Positions 53,437-62,180 of a DNA stretch of 64,000 nt are shown here, in pieces. Made by a program: the position numbers and the translations under genes. The stretch's first letter is position 1, and the number at the start of each line of letters is the position of its first letter. Source of the DNA: Pedosphaera parvula Ellin514 (GTDB lineage Bacteria > Verrucomicrobiota > Verrucomicrobiia > Limisphaerales > Pedosphaeraceae); NCBI RefSeq assembly GCF_000172555.1, contig NZ_ABOX02000018.1, positions 1 through 64,000 of the forward strand. Reading direction: 5' to 3'. The notes under the pieces are model-generated. The model was given only the letters and a program-made list of their open reading frames with translations, was not told the DNA's origin and did no database searches.

Positions 53437-56400
53437 CATGGTCTTATCTCCGCTGATTTTAAAGGCAATTCGAAGCGACAAACGGTGCCTCCCTCGACCC
53501 GGGCTTCACATTCAAACCGGCCACCAATCGATTCAAGGCGCCGGCGCATGTTCGCCAATCCCTCGCCTGTAGCTACAGTGGACGGCACAAGGAGTCCCAC
53601 CCCGTTATCCTCCACTAATATCCGCAGACGTTGCGAATCCCCCTGAATACGGAGCCAGACTTCGCTTGCCTGCGAATGTTTGGCGATGTTGTTCAGCGCC
53701 TCGCGCACGCCGAGATAAAGATTGTGACGCACCTCGGAGGTCAACGGCACGGACGGCAGGAAATCATCCACATCCAAACGACATCGAATTGGCGTGGCGC
53801 GGAAAAATTCCTCCGCAAATTGGCACAAATAGGTGGCGAGGCTCGGAAGCGAATCATTGGCGGGGTTTACCGCCCAAACGATTTCGTCCAGTGAGGTCAC
53901 CAGTTCATGAGACTTCTCCGAAACTCTGGCCATGCGGCCGCGTGTCGTTTCCGGCACGGTGCCGTCGCGACTCTCCAACGCGCTCAAAAATCGGATCTGG
54001 GTGAGCGCAGCTCCCAGATCGTCATGTAAATCGCGCGCAATCCGGGCTCGCTCCTGCTCCAACTCACGCTGCCGTTCAGTGTGTTCATGGCGGCGCATTT
54101 CGGTCGTGAGCTGTTGGGAGCGTTCCTCGACCTGTCGGCGGAGCAGTGTGATCCACACCAAGGCCACGCAGATCATGGCTGCCATCGCGCCGACGACCAC
54201 CATGGTGCGCTGAAGCGTCCACCAGGAAGGACGTTCGAGCACTCGCACATCAGATGGGGAGTTCAGGAGCAATTCGAAAGAATCAGTATCCTGCCCGGAG
54301 CCCCTGTCCCCCTGACCCGCATAAACTCCGGTCAGTTCAATCCGGGTTCCAGGCTGCAAATCCTGCAATCGCCCCAGCCTGGTCTGTAGCCGGGCAACAA
54401 AGCCCTTTGCCCCAGATTGCAGGACGAGCACCTGATCAGCCCGCTCGATGCTGATGCTCGCCAGTCGCGACTCGATCTTCACAAGCGTCGAATCATATTG
54501 TCCGCGAATCGGAGCGTTCGGGGGCAATATAATAGGACCCGGCAGCGGAGAGTGGCCGGTCACCCGGACTAAAGGCTCTCGCAAAACGGGCGTAGGACCG
54601 CCCAATTCCGGAAATCCAACCACCTCCACCCGGTCGCCCACGGCGACCCTGGTTTGAACCTTGGGAATAAATGTTGCCCTGAAGCCATTGGTTCCATCGG
54701 CCAGGAATAATTCCTCACCACGTTGGTGAAGAATTTGCCCGGATAACTTCACCCGTTGAAGAGCGCCAGCTCGTGGATCAAATAAAAACAAATCTCTCGC
54801 AGACTTCAGAGGAATGGAAAAGGGGTCGGCAGGCGCTGGCTCATCAACGGTAATCGCAACGTTGCAAAGATCCATCCGCCCTACTTCTATTTGCTGCGTG
54901 GTAATGTCACGAGCCGGTATCACGCAACCTCTCACCCTGATTAATGCATTCTCATATTGCTTAATCGACTGAAGTCCGGCTTCGGGAAGTCGAATCTGAA
55001 TTTTTCCCGCGCGAGTGAGCAGGACCATGCCGTCGGTTTCAACCGCCGTGGCGATCCCCTGCACTTCCATGTACTGGGTATCGAGACTGCCATTGATCAG
55101 TTGGTCCCAGGAGGGACGTACCGGCTCCGGCAGAGTGCCCGGCCCCAGACGGACGGCTCGACGCGCCTGGATGTTGGGCGCAAACTCATTATACGTGGTT
55201 CCTTCGATTTCCCAATAATCACCGGTCCGCGGTCTCTCGCCTCCCACGAGGTCAAACATCCGAACATAAATCGACCAGGTGGAATCCTGCACAAAGATGC
55301 CTTCGCGTCGCAGTGCCGTAACAACCCCGCGGATTTTTACGGGATAACCACGCTGCGCTTCCTCACGGCTCAAGTGTTTGATCTCTTCGATCGTCGCAAG
55401 CAAAGGCAGGGGCGCCGAGTTTGGGCGTAGCTGGCCATGGTTCTCCGCAACTGCGTCCAACACTTCAATTTGTTTCAACCCCGGCGTCAACAACTTGCCA
55501 GCCACTCTCTGGCCATCAGTGGTATAGGTGTTCCGTGCGATACCGGTTGCGCGTATCCGGCGGTTTAGAAAAGTTGCGGCCGGAGTGCCCGAACTCTCGG
55601 CAACTTCAACCCGGAGCCGGCCGGAACCGGAACTCAGTTCCAGTTCCAGAGTGCCACTTTGTTCACTGGCGAAAATGACCGTCCCTTCCACGGTTGACCA
55701 TTGGTTCTGTTGCGCTGGCGGGAGATGTTGACGGGCGGAAATTTTCGAAGGCTCGGGCCATTGGCCAGTGCCAATCACCTCGGTTCTCGGCGATGCGTCA
55801 TCAATGGTCAATAGACTGCCATCATCGGAGCGGAGATAAAAGGTGTAAACACCCTCGTGCGGCACCTCAAGATACCCGGTGAAATCGAGACCGGCATTGG
55901 TGTTGCGCGTCGCCAGAGAGCAATCAAAGTTGGTGGCCACTCCCTTCGCAACAACTTCCGACTGGCTCCAATCCGGCACCGCAGACCATTCACCTTCGTA
56001 CGCGCGGTAATTCAGTCCGGAAGTCCATCGAATCGAGCCTTCTGCCGTGGTTACCGGCAGCAATAAGGCGGAGTCCGGAATTTTTTGGCGAGTCATGCCC
56101 GGCCCTTGATAAGACACCTCCAACCCACAAGGCGGCATGTGATTGTACCATGGCACATGGATCGAATGTTTGCCGGCTTTCAGAAAAATCGCTCCGGAGA
56201 GTTCAATCATGCCATGAATGCCCTCGTTGTTCACCAACGGCCGACGCCGCAAGCTTAATCGCTCCCCTTCCACGGTGCAGATCCCTTCCACGATAATGTT
56301 CATCTGCGGTCGAACAGATTCTCCCGGCACCTCCATCTCAATCACAGCCACGCCTGAATTGTCCTTCAATCCGAGCATGTCACGCTTCGGGCTTACCCAC

Positions 56401-56666
56401 AAAACTATCCCTTCCAGATGAATCGGGCAGTCGATCCTCCGCTCGTCGTTGTTCAGTTGGAGAAGCTCGGCTATCTCCGTGACTTTGGGGGCAAGACTCG
56501 CGGCGAAATTTGTTGCTGCAGAGTATTGAGAGTCGGCTTTGGCTTCATGCACTGCGCCTGCGCACAACCCCAGGAAAAGCAGAGAAAACAGCAAGGAACA
56601 AAGCCGCTCGAACAAACGTTCGCTGGCGAACTCCCGGGCAGAAAACAAGGAAATTAAGTGCGACAA
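53436..56666 (-). CDS. Sensor histidine kinase with PA14-containing exported sensor region
   Basis: 1076 residues. An N-terminal hydrophobic segment (LCSLLFSLLFLGLCAGAV) gives a signal or anchor. The exported portion has OB-like beta segments, a PA14-type domain at about 190-300 (YRAYEGEWSAVPDWSQ, LDFTGYLEVPHEGVYTFYLRSDDGSLLTIDD), and further OB-like domains up to about 810. One membrane helix (about 825-847, MVVVGAMAAMICVALVWITLL) leads to a coiled coil, HisKA_3 with His881 (RIARDLHDDLGA) and an HATPase domain (VEDNGVGLL, GLANMRRRLESIGGRFECE). It belongs to the NarX/DesK-like class that partners NarL-type regulators. PA14 suggests sensing of a glycan or other extracellular polymer, which is inference. 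Confidence 0.9.
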   Translation of the reverse strand: MSHLISLFSAREFASERLFERLCSLLFSLLFLGLCAGAVHEAKADSQYSAATNFAASLAPKVTEIAELLQLNNDERRIDCPIHLEGIVLWVSPKRDMLGLKDNSGVAVIEMEVPGESVRPQMNIIVEGICTVEGERLSLRRRPLVNNEGIHGMIELSGAIFLKAGKHSIHVPWYNHMPPCGLEVSYQGPGMTRQKIPDSALLLPVTTAEGSIRWTSGLNYRAYEGEWSAVPDWSQSEVVAKGVATNFDCSLATRNTNAGLDFTGYLEVPHEGVYTFYLRSDDGSLLTIDDASPRTEVIGTGQWPEPSKISARQHLPPAQQNQWSTVEGTVIFASEQSGTLELELSSGSGRLRVEVAESSGTPAATFLNRRIRATGIARNTYTTDGQRVAGKLLTPGLKQIEVLDAVAENHGQLRPNSAPLPLLATIEEIKHLSREEAQRGYPVKIRGVVTALRREGIFVQDSTWSIYVRMFDLVGGERPRTGDYWEIEGTTYNEFAPNIQARRAVRLGPGTLPEPVRPSWDQLINGSLDTQYMEVQGIATAVETDGMVLLTRAGKIQIRLPEAGLQSIKQYENALIRVRGCVIPARDITTQQIEVGRMDLCNVAITVDEPAPADPFSIPLKSARDLFLFDPRAGALQRVKLSGQILHQRGEELFLADGTNGFRATFIPKVQTRVAVGDRVEVVGFPELGGPTPVLREPLVRVTGHSPLPGPIILPPNAPIRGQYDSTLVKIESRLASISIERADQVLVLQSGAKGFVARLQTRLGRLQDLQPGTRIELTGVYAGQGDRGSGQDTDSFELLLNSPSDVRVLERPSWWTLQRTMVVVGAMAAMICVALVWITLLRRQVEERSQQLTTEMRRHEHTERQRELEQERARIARDLHDDLGAALTQIRFLSALESRDGTVPETTRGRMARVSEKSHELVTSLDEIVWAVNPANDSLPSLATYLCQFAEEFFRATPIRCRLDVDDFLPSVPLTSEVRHNLYLGVREALNNIAKHSQASEVWLRIQGDSQRLRILVEDNGVGLLVPSTVATGEGLANMRRRLESIGGRFECEARVEGGTVCRFELPLKSAEIRP

Positions 56667-56847
56667 TAATCCATCTTCTGCCTGAGAATAGAACGCATTT
56701 CAAACAATTTCCGCTGGATTTGTTTTGCCGGGGCCGAGGCTGACATCCCTTTAGAGCCGGAAAGGAAAATCGTGTCGTTCAGCCAGGGCAGTTTACCAAC
56801 GCGGGTGATTTCAACTCCTGCAAACGAAAGTGGTTGGTACAAAAAAA

Positions 56848-56924
56848 TGGAGCGAGCGAAGGGATTCGAACCCTCGACGTTCACCTTGGCAAGGTGATGC
56901 TCTACCAGACTGAGCTACGCTCGC
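56848..56924 (-). tRNA. tRNA-Gly (anticodon GCC)
   Basis: On the minus strand the 77-nt cloverleaf has acceptor stem GCGAGCG/CGCTCGC, the D-arm TAGCTCAGTCTGGTAGAGCA, the anticodon stem around CTTGCCAAG (anticodon GCC), the T-arm GAGGGTTCGAATCCC and an encoded CCA. The discriminator base is U, normal for tRNA-Gly. It stands alone. Confidence 0.96.
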
Positions 56925-57101
56925 TTCCTAACAGGCTCGAAAACACTACGAGAATTCATCCAAATTGCAAGCCCTCTTTTATTTATTCTACTTCATCAAA
57001 TATTTAAGCCGGCCAGCGAGACTCAGCCTCGGGAATCCTGCAAGCACCTGCCATTTAAACACCTAAATGCCAAACGACTACACTATTTCAACTCGGTTCT
57101 G

Positions 57102-57132
57102 ATTCGTGTTCGTTTGGGTCCATCTCGTGGTT
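57102..57132. repeat. Dispersed intergenic motif, copy 2
   Basis: ATTCGTG, GGGTCCATC and TCGTGGTT within 31 bases, similar in block order to the copy at 33010-33039. It lies between the DUF1501 gene end and the tRNA gene. Function unknown. Confidence 0.45.
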
Positions 57133-57147
57133 ACTTCCCGAATCGCC

Positions 57148-58566
57148 TTACGCAAACAGATCCATAACCGGCTTCCCCTTCCCATCCTTGGTGACATAGA
57201 ATGGCCGCTTTTCAATGTCATAGCTGAGTTTCGGCGAAATACCCACCGCCCGGTAAATCGATGCATGCAGATCCTCGATCACCACTCGCTTTTCAACCGT
57301 CGTGCAAGGACGTTCATCCGCCGTCTTGCCATGCAGATACCCTTTCTTCATTCCGCCGCCAAACATCAACACACTGCCGGCATCCGTAAAGTGCCGGTGC
57401 ATGCCGTAGTACTTCATATCGTTGATGACATCGGGCACCACGACCTGGTTTTTCACCAGATTTTCAGGTTTTCCTTCCATCATCATGTCGCGGCTAAACT
57501 CGCTTGCGAGCACGATCAGCGTCCGATCCAAAAGCCCCCGCTTCTCCAGGTCCAGTACCAGTTGGGCAATCGGCGCATCAATCGACTTCTTCAAATCCAC
57601 CAACCGGGTATGCCCATTTTCGTGCGTATCCCAGTTCACGAACGGAATATACTCGGTGGTGACTTCAATAAATCGCGCTCCCACTTCCGTCAACCGGCGC
57701 GCCAAGAGGCAACCCAACCCAAACTTGCCAGTATTATACTTATCGTAACTCTCCTTCGGCTCGAGCGAGAGATCAAAGGCCTTTGAGGCCGGAGAACTCA
57801 ACAGTCGATGCGCATTGTCCATCGAGCGCAGCAGCGATTGTTGCTGATAATCGCTTCCATATTCCATAATGGGACTTTTCGCCATCAGCTTGCGGTAAAA
57901 CTTGTCGCGATTCTCGAACCGCGATGGGCTCATGCCCGCTGGCGGACGCACACTTTGCACGGCTTGCTCCGGATTGGAGATGGCAAACGGCCCATATTCG
58001 CTGCCAAGAAAACCAGCCGTATGGAAAGCCTTCAGCTCTTCCCCTTCACCCAGGTCAAAACGCTGCCCAATATCGATGAACGCCGGCACCGCCGGGTTCA
58101 ATGGCCCCAACGTGCGCGCAATGAAAGCGCCCAGATGCGGTGCCGCCACCGTCTGCGGCGGAGCATAGCCCGTGTGCCATTGGTATTGATGCCGCGAGTG
58201 CAGGATGAAACCGAGATCTCCAGCAGTATAGGAACGAATCAGCGTGGCCCGATCCATGACCTTCGCAATATTCTCCAGGCCCTGCGATACCTTGATATTG
58301 TCGACCGCCGTATCAATCGCCGGGAACGTGGACAGCACCCGGTTCGATTCCAGCCCCTTCTCATAAGGAGTGTAGCGCTTGGGATCGAACGTCTCGGTAT
58401 GTGCCATGCCGCCAGCCATCCACAGCACGATCACCGTGTCCGCTGTCGGCTTGATTTTCTCTTCCTCTGCCGCCCACATGGCGCACGGATAGCCTGCAGC
58501 CAATGCTCCCAGCGTGGCGGCGCTGGCCGTTTTCAAAAAGTCTCTCCTGCTCCACTCATTACTCAT
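57148..58566 (-). CDS. DUF1501 protein (twin-arginine exported)
   Basis: 472 residues with a twin-arginine signal (WSRRDFLKTASAATLGALAAGYPCAMWA). The body has the DUF1501/sulfatase-like motifs VIVLWMAGGMAHTETFDPK, SRHQYQWHTG, VNWDTHENGHTRL, LIVLASEFSRDM and YGMHRHFTDAGSVLMFGGGMKKG. These proteins are abundant in Planctomycetota and Verrucomicrobiota and are nearly always paired with a PSCyt1/DUF1549/DUF1553 protein. That partner lies 12 bp upstream in the same operon here. The family is related to alkaline phosphatase/sulfatase folds, and no substrate is established. Export by Tat implies folding, and perhaps metal loading, in the cytoplasm. Confidence 0.92.
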   Translation of the reverse strand: MSNEWSRRDFLKTASAATLGALAAGYPCAMWAAEEEKIKPTADTVIVLWMAGGMAHTETFDPKRYTPYEKGLESNRVLSTFPAIDTAVDNIKVSQGLENIAKVMDRATLIRSYTAGDLGFILHSRHQYQWHTGYAPPQTVAAPHLGAFIARTLGPLNPAVPAFIDIGQRFDLGEGEELKAFHTAGFLGSEYGPFAISNPEQAVQSVRPPAGMSPSRFENRDKFYRKLMAKSPIMEYGSDYQQQSLLRSMDNAHRLLSSPASKAFDLSLEPKESYDKYNTGKFGLGCLLARRLTEVGARFIEVTTEYIPFVNWDTHENGHTRLVDLKKSIDAPIAQLVLDLEKRGLLDRTLIVLASEFSRDMMMEGKPENLVKNQVVVPDVINDMKYYGMHRHFTDAGSVLMFGGGMKKGYLHGKTADERPCTTVEKRVVIEDLHASIYRAVGISPKLSYDIEKRPFYVTKDGKGKPVMDLFA

Positions 58567-58578
58567 AACAATCCTTCC

Positions 58579-61032
58579 TCAATAAATTAATTGAAATTCC
58601 GGCAGCATCGTCACTGCCCATAACAAATCCTCAATGCCGGCATTCTGGACCGGTTTGCCAACCATCTCCTGGGCCAGTTTCAGCTCCTCACCGGTCGGCT
58701 TTCTTCCCAGTGCGCGCAGATACAACCGGGTAACCAAATCCTTGTCGGAACTTTCGGCCATTAATTTCTTCGAACCTTGCTTGATGATGTCGGAGAGTTC
58801 ATGCCCATTTGTCAGTTCCAAAGCTTGCAACGTGGTGGCAGCGGATAAACGGGTCGTAACCACTTGCTCCCGATTGGGCCGTCCTAACGCCACCTGCAAG
58901 GTATCGGCATTCACTAGCGCCGACCGCACCCTCCCGAACTTCTCCGGCGCAATCATGGCACTCTTGAATTGCGGCTCAAGATTCCACGGACCGAGGCCAA
59001 TGGCCCCCAATTCAGCAGCAGCCGACCAGTTGGCACCGTTAAATTTTGGTTTATCCCAATTCTTCTCCTTGTTACCGGACCATACCCATGATTTATCCGT
59101 CCCGAAATCCATTACCTTGGATGCCTTATTTCCAAAACGAACATAGGCATATAAAAACAAACCCGCAGGATTCGGCTTGTCACCATCATTCACCGCGCTG
59201 ACAGCGATGTAATTGGTTCCCTTTACCAGGTGTTTGCGTAAATCCACGACCTGCAATTCGTCATACTTCTTGCCGGCTCCGGCCTTTTTGCCATTCACAA
59301 ATAGCGTGAAACTGTTGTCAGCAGTAATGACACCCATGGCTGATGTGGGCTCACCATCAAGCACCACCACCTTGCGAAAATAATTCGTGCCCGGTTTGGC
59401 GGCCTGTGCCGCTGTGGCTTCTGTCCAAATCCATTTGGCCGCAAAGGGGGCATCAAAATTCTGGTTGCTGGCACCCGCCGAAAAATCCACCTGCGCCACC
59501 GGTTGCTCATACCATATCCCGGCCACTTCCCCCAATGAATCACGGAACTGCTCCGCCGACATCCGCCTCACAATTGGCCCTTTGAAAACGTAGTCCTCGC
59601 TGCTCTTCTCATCGAGACTGACCGCCGGCATTTGGTAGGCGCGCGAAGTCAGGATGCGTTCCATGGTCTTCTTCATGTCGAAGTTCTGGTCAGCCATGTC
59701 CTCCGCCAGCCAATCCAGCAAATCCTGGTTCCACGCGGTTTTCTCCATCTCATCGGCGGGTTCAATCAAACCACGCCCCATGAATCTCTGCCACAACCGG
59801 TTTACGATCGTGCGGGTGAGCCGCGCATCCTGACGTCCTGAAACTACCTCTGCCAACTGCTTCAATCGGGTGGACCGATCGGCCTTGGGATCGATCTGTC
59901 CCAGCTCCGGGTAAATAAATTTCAAATCCGCCTTTTTCCCCGTCGGCTTGTCGCAGTGGACCATCTCCAGCGGGCCTTCCGCATAAAGCCCGGCGAGCCC
60001 GTAAGCATCCGCCAGAGTAAGATCATTGATGAAACTATCGTGACAGGACGCGCACTTCAAGTTCACTCCCATGAACACCTGTGAAATGCTTTGGGCAGCT
60101 TGCATTTGTGGCGCCTGGCTGGCATTCACCGCGCCACGCCAGATAATTCCCCTGGTAAACCCTTCGGATTCGGGAGTGGGATTAATCAACTCTGCGACGA
60201 ACTTGTCATATGGCATGTTCTTTGCCAAAGCCGTGTAGAGCCAGCCGGTGATCTGTTTGCGACCGCCATCGATGTAGCCCGTCCCGCGATAATCATTCCG
60301 CAACATGTCATTCCAGCAGCTCATCCAGTGCACCGCATAATTCTGATTGTCCGCGAGCAAACTCCGCACGAGTTGCTGCCGCTTGTCCGGACGCTTGTCT
60401 TTTTCAAACGCATCCAATTGCTCCGGCGTAGGCAGCAGACCAATCGCATCCAGATACACGCGCCTCGCATAGAGCCGGTCATTCACTGGCGTCGCAGGTT
60501 TGATATGATGCGCCGCAAAGTAAGGTTGCAAAAAGCGATCAACCGGATTCATTTCCCTGTCCCCGGCGGGAACTTCAGGGCGATGCGGCTTGAGATTCGC
60601 GGGCTCCAGTCTTCCGAAGGTGACTCCGGCATCCCACTTTGCTCCCTGGTCTATCCAGGCGCGCAATATTCCAACCTGTTCCGGTGTCAGTTTGGTGCCC
60701 TTTTTAGGCATCATTTCATCCGGATCAAATCCCTGGACTAGTTCGATTATATAACTTGCCTCGCTCTTTCCCGGCACCACCGCCACCCCGGAGTCGCCTC
60801 CCTTGAGCAACGTTTCACGGCTGTCCAATTGAAAACCACCCTTGTCCCGACCACGACCGTGACACTTGATGCAGCTCGACTCAAAAATCGGCTTCACCTC
60901 TTTTGAAAAATCCACCGGATGATTCGCTGGCGGGGGTAATTGTTTTGCTTGCTCAGGCGTGATCTTTGCGCTGAGAACTGCACAACTGCTTATCCACGCA
61001 ACCAGAGTCAATATTGGAAAATGGGAACGCAT
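58579..61032 (-). CDS. PSCyt1/DUF1549/DUF1553 cytochrome-type protein
   Basis: 817 residues with signal peptide (MRSHFPILTLVAWISSCAVLSA). The N-terminal cytochrome c-like domain has C-I-K-C-H at 54-58 for heme attachment. DUF1549 follows, with RRVYLDAIGLLPTPEQL, a second CASCHD motif and DAYGLAGLY. DUF1553 has RTIVNRLWQRFMGRGLIEPADE and the later RMSAEQFRDSLGEVAG. A jelly-roll-like region (AKPGTNYFRKVVVLDGE to AYVRFGNK) is inserted. It forms an operon with the DUF1501 gene, 12 bp downstream. These large proteins are proposed to take part in polysaccharide breakdown or electron transfer in the periplasm, with no function proven. Confidence 0.92.
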   Translation of the reverse strand: MRSHFPILTLVAWISSCAVLSAKITPEQAKQLPPPANHPVDFSKEVKPIFESSCIKCHGRGRDKGGFQLDSRETLLKGGDSGVAVVPGKSEASYIIELVQGFDPDEMMPKKGTKLTPEQVGILRAWIDQGAKWDAGVTFGRLEPANLKPHRPEVPAGDREMNPVDRFLQPYFAAHHIKPATPVNDRLYARRVYLDAIGLLPTPEQLDAFEKDKRPDKRQQLVRSLLADNQNYAVHWMSCWNDMLRNDYRGTGYIDGGRKQITGWLYTALAKNMPYDKFVAELINPTPESEGFTRGIIWRGAVNASQAPQMQAAQSISQVFMGVNLKCASCHDSFINDLTLADAYGLAGLYAEGPLEMVHCDKPTGKKADLKFIYPELGQIDPKADRSTRLKQLAEVVSGRQDARLTRTIVNRLWQRFMGRGLIEPADEMEKTAWNQDLLDWLAEDMADQNFDMKKTMERILTSRAYQMPAVSLDEKSSEDYVFKGPIVRRMSAEQFRDSLGEVAGIWYEQPVAQVDFSAGASNQNFDAPFAAKWIWTEATAAQAAKPGTNYFRKVVVLDGEPTSAMGVITADNSFTLFVNGKKAGAGKKYDELQVVDLRKHLVKGTNYIAVSAVNDGDKPNPAGLFLYAYVRFGNKASKVMDFGTDKSWVWSGNKEKNWDKPKFNGANWSAAAELGAIGLGPWNLEPQFKSAMIAPEKFGRVRSALVNADTLQVALGRPNREQVVTTRLSAATTLQALELTNGHELSDIIKQGSKKLMAESSDKDLVTRLYLRALGRKPTGEELKLAQEMVGKPVQNAGIEDLLWAVTMLPEFQLIY

Positions 61033-61238
61033 CTAGATTTAACTGTACCAAATTAGCATCAAAAATACAGAGAAAGTTTGGTTGCATTTACCTAAACCGC
61101 GTGACGGGTCTGCATAAAAATTCAGAAAGCACACCAACTCTAATCTGTAGCCGTAAACCTTGGACGTGTTTTGCGCATTTTCCATTCACAATCGGCACGC
61201 GCAAATCTGTGTTTCACAAATTCCGTCAGTCAAAAATT

Positions 61239-61278
61239 AAAGGACCGCGGTTGCACCAAGGCATTACCGCGGTCCTTT
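61239..61278 (-). terminator. Rho-independent terminator of the BON-domain gene
   Basis: A 13-bp perfect stem AAAGGACCGCGGT/ACCGCGGTCCTTT with a 14-base loop lies 44 bp after the stop at 61323. On the minus strand it is followed by AATTTTTG. It may also serve from the other direction. Confidence 0.88.
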
Positions 61279-61322
61279 AAATATTTCCAGACTCCCTGGC
61301 TTACAAAGCCGTTCGGGCAAGA

Positions 61323-61970
61323 TTATTGGCTGCTTGGAGCGTTAGTGTTGATGTTTACGTTGGGAGTCGTGATATTTACGCTGGGGCTGCTGATGGACTC
61401 CGATGGTGCCTTCGTCTGTGATGGTGTGATTGGCTCCGCTGAGGTAGTTGGCGGCCCAGAAGGTGTTATGGTAGTGCCCGAAGTGCCCGAAGTAGTTCCG
61501 GTTGTGGTGCCAGTTGCACCGGCTGCATTTCCACCATAATGGGTGGCGGAGGTTTCCGCATCAATACGGCGACCTGTTGGCGCTCCGGTGGGACTAGTGA
61601 TGCGATTTTCATTGTTAATAACTGGAGCCGGACCGGTTGCGGCCACTTGTGGCTTGATGACAAGACTGTTAACCACCTCCCGTACACCATCAGCGTGCCG
61701 GGCGACGTCCGAGGCCCTGTTTTTCTGATCCTGGGTATTAACAAATCCGCTCAGTTGAACCACACCGTCATAGGCCGCGACATGCACATCAGTGAACTTA
61801 TACACGGGTTCTTCCTTGAGATCCTTCTTGACGCGACTCGCGACTTTCTTGTCGTCCTCGTAGCGACCGGCACTGCGGTCACCGCTTGTTTGACAGCCAG
61901 CCAAACCCGCCAAGCCGACGACTGCGCCAAGGCAGACAGTTAGTACTAATTTCTTTGGGTTGAGTTTCAT
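61323..61970 (-). CDS. BON-domain lipoprotein (OsmY-like)
   Basis: 215 residues. A lipobox LAGC with the cysteine at 26 follows a Lys-rich start. Residues about 35-105 are one BON domain (DDKKVASRVKKDLKEEPVYKFTDVHVAAYDGVVQLSGFV, then HADGVREVVNSLVI), which binds membranes or lipids and is found in the stress protein OsmY. The C-terminal 100 residues are a Thr/Ser/Pro/Gly-rich, low-complexity tail. It is probably in the periplasm and attached to a membrane, with a role in envelope stress. It stands alone, with its own terminator. Confidence 0.87.
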   Translation of the reverse strand: MKLNPKKLVLTVCLGAVVGLAGLAGCQTSGDRSAGRYEDDKKVASRVKKDLKEEPVYKFTDVHVAAYDGVVQLSGFVNTQDQKNRASDVARHADGVREVVNSLVIKPQVAATGPAPVINNENRITSPTGAPTGRRIDAETSATHYGGNAAGATGTTTGTTSGTSGTTITPSGPPTTSAEPITPSQTKAPSESISSPSVNITTPNVNINTNAPSSQ

Positions 61971-62032
61971 AATTTGATTTTTGGTATCCTTTCCTAATTT
62001 GCAAAATACAACACTATCTCCGCGGAGCCATG

Positions 62033-62043
62033 GGGTATTACCC
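62033..62043. promoter_or_regulatory. Palindrome upstream of the BON-domain gene
   Basis: GGGTA-T-TACCC is a perfect 5-bp dyad 62 bp ahead of the BON lipoprotein start, and TTTACCCAT recurs 18 bp further on. It may be an operator, with the regulator unknown. Confidence 0.3.
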
Positions 62044-62180
62044 TTCTGAAATCCGAAATTTTACCCATAGTGTTTGCGGCTGTTTTTGGGCATGCTCGGC
62101 TTTCCAACTTGAGGTTGGTAAAGCGTGGTTGCTGAACTCACGCCTTGGTGTTTGCTGAAATAAAATTATACTAAGCCTGA

